NCBI GenBank assembly: GCA_017468085.1
Contig: JAFUJR010000032.1
Location: 1-64,000 of the forward strand
Direction: 5' to 3'
DNA from: Clostridia bacterium
Lineage (GTDB): Bacteria; Bacillota; Clostridia; Christensenellales; Borkfalkiaceae
DNA length: 64,000 nt
In this document: in pieces, positions 1-9,567 of the stretch
Position numbering within the stretch: position 1 is the first letter of the stretch
How the letters are laid out: the number at the start of each line of letters is the position of its first letter
Translations under genes and position numbers: made by a program
Notes under the pieces: model-generated
What the model was told of the DNA's origin: nothing
Database searches by the model: none
What the model saw: the letters and a program-made list of their open reading frames with translations, nothing else

Positions 1-51
1 AGATAGAGCGTTTTAAAAAATACGCGCATTTTTTTATACAAAAAATGCAAA

Positions 52-97
52 AAAATACGGCAAATATGCATTTTTTTATGCATAAATGCCGTATTTT
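52..97 (-). terminator. Inverted repeat downstream of tRNA-Gln
   Basis: Two 20-base arms (52-71 and 78-97) are almost perfectly complementary around a T6 loop. The stem has A runs at its base on one side and T runs on the other, so it could work in both directions. It begins 4 bases after the 3' end of the minus-strand tRNA gene, which fits an intrinsic terminator. Confidence 0.6.
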
Positions 98-100
98 GGC

Positions 101-171
101 TGGGGCGAAGTGATTCGAACACCCGAATGACGGAGTCAGAGTCCGTTGCCTTACCGCTTGGCGACGCCCCA
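101..171 (-). tRNA. tRNA-Gln (anticodon CTG)
   Basis: Read on the minus strand, the 71-base sequence forms a cloverleaf. The acceptor stem TGGGGCG pairs with CGCCCCA. The anticodon arm is ACGGA-CTCTGAC-TCCGT, giving anticodon CTG, which reads CAG (Gln). The T arm contains the GTTCGAATC signature. The D arm is GCC-AAGCGGTAA-GGC. No CCA is encoded after the discriminator base. A TTGCCA/TAAAAT promoter lies upstream and an inverted repeat downstream, so it is probably transcribed alone. Confidence 0.95.
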
Positions 172-206
172 ATTATATGAGAACTCTCGTTCCTTGTACT
201 TGCGTT

Positions 207-235
207 ATTTTATCAAACTTTTCTGTATTTGGCAA
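207..235 (-). promoter_or_regulatory. Promoter of tRNA-Gln
   Basis: On the minus strand, TTGCCA (235-230) and TAAAAT (212-207) are separated by 17 bases. They lie about 36 bases upstream of the mature tRNA 5' end. Confidence 0.5.
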
Positions 236-354
236 GCGTTTTTATACCCTTTTCTAAACTTTTTTCAAAATTCGCCAAAAAAAGGCGACTATCCCCCTTT
301 TTCTCTTCCGCTCTTCCATTATAATATTCCCACAAAACAAAAAAGGTGAAATTT

Positions 355-915
355 ATGTTCTTATCCGATTACTTTAACAAACCCATCTTAGTAGGTAAGG
401 AGCAACGCGGCGTATGCGTCGGCGTTGGTTTTTCTCTTAAAAACCAAGCTTTAAAATGCTTACTCTGCGCACCTGCTTCCCACCAATCCCCCACCTTCGC
501 CGTGAGCATTTCCGCCGTGAAATCCGTAACGGAACACGTCGTCTTACACCGACTGCGCACCGTCCTGCCCACGGGTTGCGCGCGCTTGACCATCGGGACG
601 CCCGTCTACGCCCATGACGGCGGTTATCTCGGCAAAATTATCGACGTGGAAATACAAAACAACGCCCTTTTGCGCCTATTTACCGACGGAAATAAGTACT
701 TTCCGTCCACCGCAATTTTCGCTTGTAACGACGCGCTGATTTTACGCAAAAGCCTGCCCTATCCCCTTGGTCAACGCGTACCTGCCCCCATCATTTCTCA
801 AATAAACGACAAAACGGACGGGCTTGTTACCCGTCCCTTGCTCCGCGCGGCAATCGCAAAAGGCGCGCTGATAAAGCTCACCCTTTCCCTGCCCCCTTTT
901 CGTATCTTCGATTAA
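355..915 (+). CDS. PRC-barrel domain protein
   Basis: This 187-residue protein has no signal peptide or membrane segment. The central stretch (GTPVYAHDGGYLGKIIDVEI, about residues 82-101) has the pattern of the PRC-barrel fold, a small beta barrel found in RimM, photosynthetic reaction centre H subunits and YlmC/YmxH sporulation-linked proteins. The specific role cannot be told from sequence. The ATG at 355 is chosen because AAAGGTG ends about 7 bases upstream; the in-frame GTG at 346 lies inside that ribosome-binding site. A TATAAT at 320-325 could be its -10, but no good -35 is visible. The stop codon is only 2 bases from the stop of the convergent gene on the minus strand, so there is no room for a terminator between them. 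Confidence 0.6.
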   Translation: MFLSDYFNKPILVGKEQRGVCVGVGFSLKNQALKCLLCAPASHQSPTFAVSISAVKSVTEHVVLHRLRTVLPTGCARLTIGTPVYAHDGGYLGKIIDVEIQNNALLRLFTDGNKYFPSTAIFACNDALILRKSLPYPLGQRVPAPIISQINDKTDGLVTRPLLRAAIAKGALIKLTLSLPPFRIFD

Positions 916-917
916 AC

Positions 918-1559
918 TCAAACGCCAACCGAATATTTTGCGCATAGCTTCATCAATGCCGAAAAAGCGTCGTTTACCGCCTTTAAATCGGCAACGCTCC
1001 AATGCGGTTTTTGCAAATATGCGCCAAAACTTTTGCCAATGTCCTCCGCTTGCAATTTTTCGCCGACGGAAAGAGGCTTTTCCCGTAAAGCCGCCAACAG
1101 TTGCCGCGCATACCCAAAATCAATTTGCTCCGTTACGGGCAATCCGTCCTCGCCATAAGTCGTATTTAAAACGGTGTTAAGCCGCGCCTGTACGAAGGTA
1201 TTTTCTCTGTCGGGCAAGCAATATTGCAATTTACGTACCTGCTCCCTTCTGTGTGCGCGACGCGCCCACGCCTTTTCCCGTGCCACCAACCCGCAGACCG
1301 CCAAAAGGTAGATAATGCCATCGAAAACGCACAGCGCCGCCCCCGCGTACGCGCCGAGCCTAAACCTAATTTTAAAAGCAAGCGCAAACAGCGCAAAGCC
1401 CCCGCCTATCGCCACGGAAAACGCCAAATATATCCCCGATCTGCCCGTTTTGACCGTCAAGAGCGCCGCCACGCTCAACAAAACGAGCGCCGCTATGCAC
1501 GCAATTACCAACTCTCTGTTTTGCGCAACCAACTCTCTTATCTTCCAAAAAAATTCCAT
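918..1559 (-). CDS. Hypothetical membrane protein
   Basis: This protein is about 213 residues and I do not recognise its family. The N-terminal half has three hydrophobic stretches likely to cross the membrane: after RELVIACIAALVLL, around IYLAFSVAIGGGFALFALAF, and around ALCVFDGIIYLLAVCGLVA. A basic loop (ARRAHRREQVRK) and a soluble C-terminal half of about 110 residues follow. The ATG at 1559 is chosen because a GGGGGAG ribosome-binding site sits just upstream; the longer frame would start 8 codons earlier without such a site. It lies 90 bases downstream of addA on the same strand and may share its transcript. It converges with the PRC-barrel gene, the stops being 2 bases apart. Confidence 0.55.
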   Translation of the reverse strand: MEFFWKIRELVAQNRELVIACIAALVLLSVAALLTVKTGRSGIYLAFSVAIGGGFALFALAFKIRFRLGAYAGAALCVFDGIIYLLAVCGLVAREKAWARRAHRREQVRKLQYCLPDRENTFVQARLNTVLNTTYGEDGLPVTEQIDFGYARQLLAALREKPLSVGEKLQAEDIGKSFGAYLQKPHWSVADLKAVNDAFSALMKLCAKYSVGV

Positions 1560-1649
1560 AATGCTCCCCCCTTCTTCGCGCATTGGTTATGCCCGAAAAA
1601 GAGGGGAGTTTTTTGCCGAATTTTATTCCATTTTCACTTGTTTTGTCGT

Positions 1650-4600
1650 TTAATCCATATCCACTTGATAGCCTTGACGGATATTGACGATAACGCAATG
1701 CACTTTTCCCTCGTCGATTCCCAAAATTTTCGCCGCCGCCAAGCGGTACAAATCGAGTTGCGGCTTATAATGCGCGCGCAAGTATGCCGCACTACGCGAC
1801 GAATACTTATAATCGACGATCCGCACGCCGTCCGCCGAAACTGCCATCAGGTCGATTGCGCCTTGGAAAATCATTTCCTCGCCCTTGCCGAAAGACAGCT
1901 TGCTTTTATCAAAATCCGAGCGCTTTGCATACGTATCCAGCACGGGTAAGGACGCCAAAAATTGCCGTTCCTTATAAATCCGCGCCCCGTACACCTCTTT
2001 AAATATCGGGTTGGATAGAATTTCTTGCAATTTGGAAACGGAAAGCAGGCGATATCCGTCTACGCCCTTTGCAAGCTCCTCTTGGATCGCATTTTCTAAG
2101 TTCAACGCAGACATGGGTGCTCCATTTTCGTCAAACAACAAGGAAAAATCAAAATTCTCCAAGAAAGCGTGATAGGCGATACCCAGCTCTTTATCGCTTG
2201 CGGAAAGCCGCTCGCCGCCGTTCCCTTCCGCGTCGGCAACGTATTCCTCCCCGTCGAAAAGGTCGTTTTTCATATCAGCAGCCCCAAATCCTACCCTCGG
2301 CGTTTCGTCCACAACCGTGTTTTCGATAAGTCGCGTCGCCGAGCTTTTCACAGGCAAATTCTCATATCCCTCGTGCGCGTATTTCCAACGGAACGCGCCC
2401 ATGATTTCCTGTGCCAACTCCTCGTCAGGGTGGAAAACAATAGGCTGCCGTTCTTGCGTCTTGAGGTCAAGTTCTCCGCCGCCCTGCGCAAAATATTCCT
2501 CCCAAACGGAAAAATCGGTAAATTCCGCAAAGGACTTGGCGCACTGCACGTCCGCAATCGGCAATTTTTCCTCGAAAAGCATATGCAAGGTATGCTTTGC
2601 CCTCGTCATCGCCACGTAATATAAATTCAGCTCGTCCTTGATAGAGCTTTCCGTCTGCTTTACGATACATAACCGACGGAGCACCGTCTGACTTTTGCAC
2701 ATCTTCTTTTCATCAAACGCCCGCGGCGCAAGCCCGTATTTTTCCTCCGCGATCACCTCGTCGTGGTCTGCCGCGTGGAAATGCGCGCTCAAATTATCCA
2801 AAATGACCACGGGATATTCCAATCCCTTGGACGAGTGCATAGTAAGCACCTTGACCGCGTTTTCGCCGCCGCTTTCGCTGTACAAAATCTCGTAATCCAA
2901 ATCCCGAAGTCTATCCAAAAAGGCGTGGACGGACAAGGGCTCCGGCAAGGTCGCTTCTTCCAAAAAACGTTGCACCCTGCGTAAACTTGCGGACCCGTTT
3001 TCACGCGCCAAAATCCGCGCTTCCATACCCGTTTCGGACAAAATTTTTAAAAGTATCTCCCCTGCGTCCGCCACCCGCGAAAGGGTGCGGATGTTTTCGT
3101 AATAAGCAAAAAACGCCCGCAATTTTTCGGCAAGCCCGTCCGTCTTTTCTTCCGCGTACCGCTTACATACCTTGCGGAAAGGCTCGCGGCGCATATCGTG
3201 ATACGCCAAGCGCACCACCGAAAGCTCGTCCGCGCTCATCCCTCCCATTGCCGAAAGCAACGCGCTCGCCAAAGGTACGTCCTGCTCTGCATTGTCGATA
3301 AGGGATAAAATATCGATGAGCGTTTTGATTTCCGCAAACTCGCAAATATTCACCGACGAAGCCGTCGTTACGGGCAACCCCGCCGCCGCCAAAGCCGCCA
3401 CCGTCTCTCCGATCCGCCCTTGCTTATTGCGCGAAAGAACGGCTATGTCCTTATAGTCCACTCTGCGAAATTCCCCTGCCTCTACGTCGAAGAAATCGGA
3501 ATGCGTTTCCTCTTCGATGATACGGCGAATCGCCGTCGCAATACGGCTTTCTCCGCCTACTTCAACCTGCGCGTTATCGCGTACGGAATATACGCCGAGC
3601 CCCGTTTGCTCCCTTTCCTTTTCTTCTTTGCCGACAAAATGCACGCGCACCTTGCCGCTTCCCGCGGGGTACTTTTTATTCCCCTTATTCATCTGCTCGT
3701 CCACATAACGGATACCGCACGTCTTTTCCGTCATCGCAAGTTTAAACTGCGCGTTGACGGCGTCAAGTACCTTATCCGCGCTACGGAAATTTTTGGACAT
3801 TTTCAAAGGATGACCGATAGCGGCAAACTCTTTTTCCTTGTTGCCGAAAAGCTGAGAATTACTGCCGCGAAAGCCGTAAATCGCCTGCTTCATATCCCCA
3901 ACGAGGAAAAGCTCGTCCCCGCTGACCAAAGACATAATTTCGTCTTGCACGGAGTTGACGTCCTGGTATTCGTCGACGAATACGAAACGGTATTTTTTCC
4001 GCATTTCCGCGCGCACGTCCTCGTTTTTTAAAAGAGCCAACGCCTTATGCTCTAAATCGTTGTAATCGAGCACGCCCCGCTCCGCCTTTAATTGCGCGTA
4101 CTTTTCGTCGAATTTTATAAGATATTTTGCAAGCGCCGCCGCCGTTTTGCCCGATTGCAAAAAGCGTTCCAGCTCCGTTTTTCTATCCAACCGCTTGCCG
4201 AATTCCCCGTCGTAGGCGTCGAGAATCCTATCCTTCAAAAAGCCCAGAATTTCCGTGTTTTTCGTCTGTTCTTCCGTCTTTTTGCCGCCGCGGTTTCCCG
4301 TAAATTTCCGTTTACCCACCGCAAGCATTGCAAAGTAATCGGGCGCGGCGCACAAATCTTTAAGCCAGAGGCTTAACTCGTCGCAAAGCGCAAACTGATT
4401 GGGGCAGTCGCCCTCCGTTTCCACCAACTCTCCTTTGACTTTTTTCGTCTTTTTCGTCCTACGGTTTTCCTCAAAGTAAAAAGTCAACAGCCCGCCTATT
4501 TTTTCGCGATAATAAAGGAATTTTTCGCGGATACGCACATACAGATCCGCGCAGATACCGTCAAAAACCCGCTCGTCGTAAGCGCAGGATTTTTCCAAAT

Positions 4601-5207
4601 ATTCCAAATAGTCCGCGCGGCTTCGCAACGGGTCGTAAACGTCCAAAAAAATCTCGCGCAACGCCTTATCGCTCTTTTTGCGCCAATACACGGAAAGCAG
4701 ATGGAAAAATTCCCCGTCCTGCGCTTCGTAGCCCTCTTCCAACAAATCGTCCAACGCCTCGTTTTTTAACGCCTTGCCGTCCGCGTCGTCGCCGCCGATA
4801 ACGCGGAATGCGCTGTCCACGCCCGCCAAATAGAAATGGGAACGGATCAGCCTTGCGCAAAAGGAGTGAATGGTGGAAATATCCGCGCCGCCCACCTTGG
4901 GCAACTGCGCACGCAAGCTGTCCCGTTGCGCCCCGTCGGTGTCCTCCGCGTTGATTTTTTCAATCAGCTTTTTGCTGAGTTTTTCCTTCATCTGCGCCGC
5001 CGCCTTCTTGGTGAAAGTTACGGCAAGGATCTCGTCCACCCCCACGCCGCCGAGTACGAGCTGAATAATCCGCTCGATCATGACCGTCGTCTTGCCGCTC
5101 CCCGCGGAGGCGGAAACGATGATTTTTCCCCGCGCGTCGATTGCGGCGCGCTGTTCTTCGGTGAAGGGGTCTTTTTTTATTTCATTCGGCACTTTATTCT
5201 CTTCCAT
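1650..5207 (-). CDS. addA: AddAB helicase-exonuclease subunit AddA
   Basis: At 1185 residues this is within the usual AddA range. The N-terminus has the UvrD-type Walker A motif SASAGSGKTT (about residues 31-40). The Walker B/DEAD-like motif FVDEYQDVN is near residue 415, and superfamily 1 helicase motifs follow, including LTMHSSKGLEYPVV and LYYVAMTRA. The C-terminus carries the RecB-family nuclease motif RIVDYKYSS near residue 1136. AddA is the 3'-5' helicase and one of the two nucleases of the AddAB complex, which processes double-strand breaks for RecA. The start codon lies 6 bases after the addB stop, and its ribosome-binding site is inside the end of addB, so the pair is translationally coupled. 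Confidence 0.97.
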   Translation of the reverse strand: MEENKVPNEIKKDPFTEEQRAAIDARGKIIVSASAGSGKTTVMIERIIQLVLGGVGVDEILAVTFTKKAAAQMKEKLSKKLIEKINAEDTDGAQRDSLRAQLPKVGGADISTIHSFCARLIRSHFYLAGVDSAFRVIGGDDADGKALKNEALDDLLEEGYEAQDGEFFHLLSVYWRKKSDKALREIFLDVYDPLRSRADYLEYLEKSCAYDERVFDGICADLYVRIREKFLYYREKIGGLLTFYFEENRRTKKTKKVKGELVETEGDCPNQFALCDELSLWLKDLCAAPDYFAMLAVGKRKFTGNRGGKKTEEQTKNTEILGFLKDRILDAYDGEFGKRLDRKTELERFLQSGKTAAALAKYLIKFDEKYAQLKAERGVLDYNDLEHKALALLKNEDVRAEMRKKYRFVFVDEYQDVNSVQDEIMSLVSGDELFLVGDMKQAIYGFRGSNSQLFGNKEKEFAAIGHPLKMSKNFRSADKVLDAVNAQFKLAMTEKTCGIRYVDEQMNKGNKKYPAGSGKVRVHFVGKEEKEREQTGLGVYSVRDNAQVEVGGESRIATAIRRIIEEETHSDFFDVEAGEFRRVDYKDIAVLSRNKQGRIGETVAALAAAGLPVTTASSVNICEFAEIKTLIDILSLIDNAEQDVPLASALLSAMGGMSADELSVVRLAYHDMRREPFRKVCKRYAEEKTDGLAEKLRAFFAYYENIRTLSRVADAGEILLKILSETGMEARILARENGSASLRRVQRFLEEATLPEPLSVHAFLDRLRDLDYEILYSESGGENAVKVLTMHSSKGLEYPVVILDNLSAHFHAADHDEVIAEEKYGLAPRAFDEKKMCKSQTVLRRLCIVKQTESSIKDELNLYYVAMTRAKHTLHMLFEEKLPIADVQCAKSFAEFTDFSVWEEYFAQGGGELDLKTQERQPIVFHPDEELAQEIMGAFRWKYAHEGYENLPVKSSATRLIENTVVDETPRVGFGAADMKNDLFDGEEYVADAEGNGGERLSASDKELGIAYHAFLENFDFSLLFDENGAPMSALNLENAIQEELAKGVDGYRLLSVSKLQEILSNPIFKEVYGARIYKERQFLASLPVLDTYAKRSDFDKSKLSFGKGEEMIFQGAIDLMAVSADGVRIVDYKYSSRSAAYLRAHYKPQLDLYRLAAAKILGIDEGKVHCVIVNIRQGYQVDMD

Positions 5208-5213
5208 TATACC

Positions 5214-8200
5214 TTAGTCCTCCTCGCCCTCGCGCGCTTTTTTCGCTATTTTCGCAATCGTTTTGGGGTCGACGGTCCTTTCCTTTCGTTCACTCGGTAC
5301 GTCCTTTCTAAATCCGCACATACCGCCGTACTTACAATATTTACAATTCCCCGCGTAAGGGGTGGGCGCAATAAACCCGTCCTTTAATTCCGCCACGCCC
5401 TGCCTTGCCACCAACACGGAATAATCCAAAAAGTCGCGGAAGGTCTCCTCGTCCATCACACGCTTGGTCGAGCCGGTATTCTTCAATGCGGCGGGGAAAT
5501 ACTCACTCTTTTTATCCTCGGTGAGATTGACGTCGCCGCAGAGCAGCGCGTCCGAATCGCCGTTCAAAAATCCTTTCATTCTAAACCGTCCCTCGTCCTC
5601 CTCGACGTACTCGACGGAAGCGGGGAAATAGAACACGCCCGCAGGCACGCGCTCCCCTTTCAGCTCGGACATGTATAGCTGCATTTGAATTTTTTGACCC
5701 GTATAGTAGGCGTTCGCCGTATCGTCGATTTTACCCGTTTTATAATCGATAACGCGCACGTAGGTTTCCGTACCGTCCACGCGGTCTACCTTTCCACGGA
5801 ATATATCCGACTGTACGTCGCTTTCCGTCTGCTCGATGACGAACTTGGAGTTTTTCACCTGCCGATACGCCGCCGCCACGACGTCCACTCCCTCTTTGAG
5901 GAGCTTTTCGGTGAAATATTCCCCCGATTTCGTTTCTTGCTGCATCGCGTATACCGATTTTTGAAGCATCTCCCGCCCAAGCCGCATAGCAAACTCGCGC
6001 ATGGCATTCTCGTCGGGCATCTCGGCAATTTTCGCCGTCGATTGCTGTAATAAGTCGTGGATAAAGTTCCCCGTATCCACCGCCATAACCGCCGCTTCTT
6101 CCCGCTCTTGCAAGCGCAAGCCTCTATCCGCAAAATGACGGAACGGACAGCCGAAGTATTCTTCCAAAGCCGTGGGCGAAATTTTTCCGTCCTTAAAAAA
6201 CAGCTCTTCGCCGCGTTCAACGCATACCTGCCCCCCATCTTCCTGCAAATAATCCTTTCCCTCCTGCACGCCCAGCTTGTCCAAAGCAGTGTACAAAGAG
6301 GCGTATTTTCTGCGGGTAGAAATCTTCCCCGCGCGGTAGTCCTCATACTCGATTAAAAGCTGACGAACGGCAGGCGCCGGCGCGGCGCAACGGTAGATAA
6401 AATCCTCGTCCTCCACCTTATTTTTGCGCGGCAGCTTCCGCCCGTCCTCGCCGATAAAGAGGGCGTCGACGTCGCGGAAAATTTCACTCACCGCTGGCTC
6501 GCTCCCATCCGCCGCCAAGGGGTAGGAAAGGGACAATTTGTCCGTAAACGCGCAAAGATTTAAACACACGCTTTCTCTGCCGCGTAAATTGACCTCGGCA
6601 ACCGTCGGCTCTAACAGCGCCTGCACGTCGGCAAGCCGCTCGATTTCTTTGTCCGAAATAATAGCGGTGTCCGTCGCGCTCGAAGGCACGGCGTCCGTCA
6701 TTCCCATCGCAAACGTAACGCGCGTTTTTTCGATTCGGCTTTCGCTGATCGAGCCGATAAACACAGCGTCCGATTTCAAAGGGATAAGCGAAATTTCCGT
6801 CGCGTCCAAGCCGTCCGCCAAAATTGCTTCAAATTCCGCAACCGTCAATTCCTTGTTTGCCGTAAGCAGCTCCGCCTCGTTAAGTAAACCGTCAAGCGCG
6901 CGCATGATTTGCGCCAAATACCCTTTTTGCGAAAGGTCGTTGAGCGCCAAAGACAGCGTTTCCAATCCTTTTTCCGCCTCAAAATCTTCAAGGATTTTCC
7001 GCACCGCCGCGCAGTAATCGCGACCCTGCCCCCTTGATTTGATATTTTTCGTCGCCAAAAGCAGCCTTTCACGGCACTTTTCAAGCGCCTTTAAATCGTA
7101 CCCATTTACCGCGTCCCCGCTCTTGATCGCGCGCTTTGCGCCGCCGCGGTAATTGGCGAATTTGAGAAGATAATTTCGATATTCGTCGCTCTCGCCAAAG
7201 AAGAAATTTTGGGCAAGGGACTGTACCGACAACGGGGAAAACCGCTCGCGCACGACGCGGAAACAATCGAGTAAAAACCGCGCCAACGGATGGCGTTTAA
7301 GCGACTTTTTCTCGTCGATAAAATAGGGAATAGCGTATTCCGACAACACCTTTTTCAAGGGCAGAGAATACTCCTCCACGCTCGGCACGAGCACGGCGAA
7401 ATCCCGATAGCGCGCGGACGGATTTTCCGATACCTCCCTGCGGATTTTCGCGGCGACAAACTCCGCCTCCTCCGTCTTATTACGCGCCTCGTAAAGAGAA
7501 ATTTTGTCCGTTTTTTGCTTGGATCTGGCGCGAATGGGATTAAACAAGCCCTTGCGTAAAATCTCCGCCTCGCCGTTCAAGGGCACGCCAAGCTTGCGCA
7601 CCTCGTACCTGCCGTATTCCGCGCACACGCCCGCAAACGCGCTCGCCGCGCCGTTCGTATACAATTCTTCCTCGCCCGCACAGAAAATGCCTATCACGTT
7701 ATCCGCCGTTTCAAGCGCCGCGCGTATCGTCTCCCGCGCTTGCGCCGTAAAGGAATTATAGCAAAGGAAAAAGACGTTGCACCCTCGCAAGCACCCCTCC
7801 TTTCTGATGCGCTGAGGGAGGAGGGTCAAATATTTGCTCTCGTCTAAAAATCCGTTTTCCTGCAAAAACGCAGAATACCCCTCGTAAATCAAGGTCAAAT
7901 CGGAAATTTTCCGCTTTAAGCTATCCTCGGGCAACAGGGAAAGACTCTGCCGTAAAATTTCAGGCGTAACCTCGGACGCCGACATCTGCGCCAACGTTTC
8001 GTAAATACAAAGCGCGTTGTTGCCCACCCCCGAAAGGGTGGTAAAGCATTGCAGAGCGTTCTCTCGTTGCAGACGGGTCATCACCTCGCCCACCGCCATA
8101 ACCGAGCCTTGCTTGCTTATCGCCTTTTCGTCCGTTTTCAAAAAGCGCGCAAAGGTGGAAACGGACGTGTCGAACGTACCGCCCATCCGTCTAAGCAGCG

Positions 8201-8336
8201 CCCGTTCGGCAATCAAGGTCAGCCTATCCTCGCAGAATACGATATTTTTCCCGCCCGCGCGTTCGTACGCCTCGGCGTATTCCGCCATCACGTCCATACA
8301 CTCCGAAAGCGTATACGCTTTGATCAATGCCTTCAA
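5214..8336 (-). CDS. addB: AddAB subunit AddB (TTG start)
   Basis: About 1040 residues, the nuclease partner of AddA. The C-terminal RecB-type nuclease contains VRVIDYKTGK. One cysteine in FGCPFRHFADRG (near residue 730) and a distal cluster CKYCKYGGMC (near residue 1000) give the four cysteines expected for the AddB iron-sulfur staple. The N-terminal helicase-like part lacks a good Walker A motif; the ATPase lies in AddA. I place the start at TTG 8336 because GGAGG sits 9 bases upstream. The ATG at 8381 overlaps the -10 box TATAAT (8370-8375) and so cannot be translated from that promoter. The gene precedes addA in an addBA operon. Confidence 0.93.
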   Translation of the reverse strand: MKALIKAYTLSECMDVMAEYAEAYERAGGKNIVFCEDRLTLIAERALLRRMGGTFDTSVSTFARFLKTDEKAISKQGSVMAVGEVMTRLQRENALQCFTTLSGVGNNALCIYETLAQMSASEVTPEILRQSLSLLPEDSLKRKISDLTLIYEGYSAFLQENGFLDESKYLTLLPQRIRKEGCLRGCNVFFLCYNSFTAQARETIRAALETADNVIGIFCAGEEELYTNGAASAFAGVCAEYGRYEVRKLGVPLNGEAEILRKGLFNPIRARSKQKTDKISLYEARNKTEEAEFVAAKIRREVSENPSARYRDFAVLVPSVEEYSLPLKKVLSEYAIPYFIDEKKSLKRHPLARFLLDCFRVVRERFSPLSVQSLAQNFFFGESDEYRNYLLKFANYRGGAKRAIKSGDAVNGYDLKALEKCRERLLLATKNIKSRGQGRDYCAAVRKILEDFEAEKGLETLSLALNDLSQKGYLAQIMRALDGLLNEAELLTANKELTVAEFEAILADGLDATEISLIPLKSDAVFIGSISESRIEKTRVTFAMGMTDAVPSSATDTAIISDKEIERLADVQALLEPTVAEVNLRGRESVCLNLCAFTDKLSLSYPLAADGSEPAVSEIFRDVDALFIGEDGRKLPRKNKVEDEDFIYRCAAPAPAVRQLLIEYEDYRAGKISTRRKYASLYTALDKLGVQEGKDYLQEDGGQVCVERGEELFFKDGKISPTALEEYFGCPFRHFADRGLRLQEREEAAVMAVDTGNFIHDLLQQSTAKIAEMPDENAMREFAMRLGREMLQKSVYAMQQETKSGEYFTEKLLKEGVDVVAAAYRQVKNSKFVIEQTESDVQSDIFRGKVDRVDGTETYVRVIDYKTGKIDDTANAYYTGQKIQMQLYMSELKGERVPAGVFYFPASVEYVEEDEGRFRMKGFLNGDSDALLCGDVNLTEDKKSEYFPAALKNTGSTKRVMDEETFRDFLDYSVLVARQGVAELKDGFIAPTPYAGNCKYCKYGGMCGFRKDVPSERKERTVDPKTIAKIAKKAREGEED

Positions 8337-8369
8337 CGAATTTTCCCTCCGTTTTTCTTTTACCCTTTC

Positions 8370-8375
8370 ATTATA
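8370..8375 (-). promoter_or_regulatory. Extended -10 of addBA
   Basis: On the minus strand TGCTATAAT forms an extended -10, about 34 bases upstream of the TTG start of addB. No strong -35 is visible at 17 bases, which an extended -10 can tolerate. Confidence 0.5.
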
Positions 8376-8438
8376 GCACATCTTGCGGCAAATTTTAGCT
8401 ATTTTTCACAATAATTTTCAAGAAATCGATAATTTGTT

Positions 8439-8467
8439 TTTACAAATTTAAAATTATGTGCTATAAT
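8439..8467 (+). promoter_or_regulatory. Promoter of lipoprotein gene
   Basis: TTTACA (8439-8444) and TATAAT (8462-8467) are separated by 17 bases, with an upstream TGTGC giving an extended -10. The lipoprotein ATG is 41 bases after the -10. Confidence 0.7.
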
Positions 8468-8508
8468 AATACGGTAAAAAGTAAAAAAATCCTCACGGAG
8501 AACAGTAT

Positions 8509-9504
8509 ATGAAAGCAAAGAAATTCCTCCCCATCATCGCTTTGGCGCTTGCGGCAACCACCCTCACGGCGTGCGGAGATAAGTCGGTTACGTTCGGTCA
8601 TTATTGGTTTACCGACTCCCTTACCAAAGTAGAAAATTTTTATGAAGAAGCGACCTACGACGTTACGTCCGAATCCTTTACCAACAATTACGTAAATTAT
8701 AAGGTATCGTTTGACGGCACGTTTACAACCACGTTTGAATATAACCACACGGAAGGGTTTTACGAGTTTGCCACCAAACTCGACGTCAAGGCGACCTACG
8801 AGCTTGGCGACTCGACCACAACCGTGGACGACTATGCGGAAAGCTGGGTAAAATTCGACGCGAAAGGCAACGCCCTCCGCCCCATCGAATCAAGCAAGAA
8901 AATGCTCTGCCACACCCCTCTTAGCGGCGAATTTAAAACGGTGGAGCAGTGCTATGCAACCGTCGATTACGAATACGCCACCAAATACAGCTCGGACACA
9001 AACAAAGGCACGATTCAATCGACGAAGTGCAACGTAACGAACAACGAGGGCAAAACGACGGAATCGATTTTAAACGACACTTTCAGCTTTGTAAAAGACC
9101 ACACCTTTATCGACAACGAGCAGCTTCTCGTCGCCATCCGCGCATTCTCGGAGGACGCAAGCTCCGCTACTTTGGGCAGTTACAGCGCGTTTGCAAAAAA
9201 TACGCAAAAGATAAAATTGTCTTTCTCTAACGCGGAAGACAACGCAACCGAAACCTTCTCGTATAATTTGATCGACGCAAACGGAAACGAAACGCCTAAG
9301 CAGTTAAATCACCTTTGCCGCACGGCGAAAATCAGCCTCGACCAAGAAAATCCGGGCGTAACGCAGACGGTGAAATTTGTCAAGGCGGAAAGCCCGTCCA
9401 ACAACACCTACCGCAATTTGATTTTGGAAATGACCACTCCCCTCTCTTACAGCATGGGCGAAATCTATTACAAACTCAAAAGCGTTTCTTATAAAAAACC
9501 GTAA
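8509..9504 (+). CDS. Hypothetical lipoprotein
   Basis: 331 residues. The N-terminus is a lipoprotein signal: basic KAKK, a hydrophobic core, then the lipobox LTAC with the modified cysteine near residue 22. The mature part is rich in Thr, Asn, Tyr and Phe with alternating polar and hydrophobic residues, suggesting an extracellular beta-rich domain. I recognise no family. It has its own promoter with a 17-base spacer, a ribosome-binding site ACGGAGA, and a terminator hairpin right after the stop. It is therefore monocistronic. It is divergent from addBA; the two promoters are less than 100 bases apart. Confidence 0.75.
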   Translation: MKAKKFLPIIALALAATTLTACGDKSVTFGHYWFTDSLTKVENFYEEATYDVTSESFTNNYVNYKVSFDGTFTTTFEYNHTEGFYEFATKLDVKATYELGDSTTTVDDYAESWVKFDAKGNALRPIESSKKMLCHTPLSGEFKTVEQCYATVDYEYATKYSSDTNKGTIQSTKCNVTNNEGKTTESILNDTFSFVKDHTFIDNEQLLVAIRAFSEDASSATLGSYSAFAKNTQKIKLSFSNAEDNATETFSYNLIDANGNETPKQLNHLCRTAKISLDQENPGVTQTVKFVKAESPSNNTYRNLILEMTTPLSYSMGEIYYKLKSVSYKKP

Positions 9505-9521
9505 CGGCTATATATAAACAG

Positions 9522-9553
9522 AACGGCGAAGCTCACAAGCTCCGCCGTTTTTA
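9522..9553 (+). terminator. Terminator after lipoprotein gene
   Basis: ACGGCGAAGCT and AGCTCCGCCGT form a GC-rich stem followed by a T run. It lies 18 bases after the lipoprotein stop. The convergent ABC gene ends at 9568, so the hairpin could serve both strands. Confidence 0.75.
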
Positions 9554-9567
9554 TATTGCTTATCCGC

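Noticed and set aside
181-192. GAACTCTCGTTC as a second LexA box
   Set aside because: Only the eight-base core matches, the flanks are wrong, and it lies between the tRNA promoter and the tRNA. About one such core is expected by chance in 64 kb.
146-349. 67-codon plus-strand ORF at the left end
   Set aside because: It overlaps the tRNA-Gln gene and its promoter, has no ribosome-binding site and no recognisable sequence.
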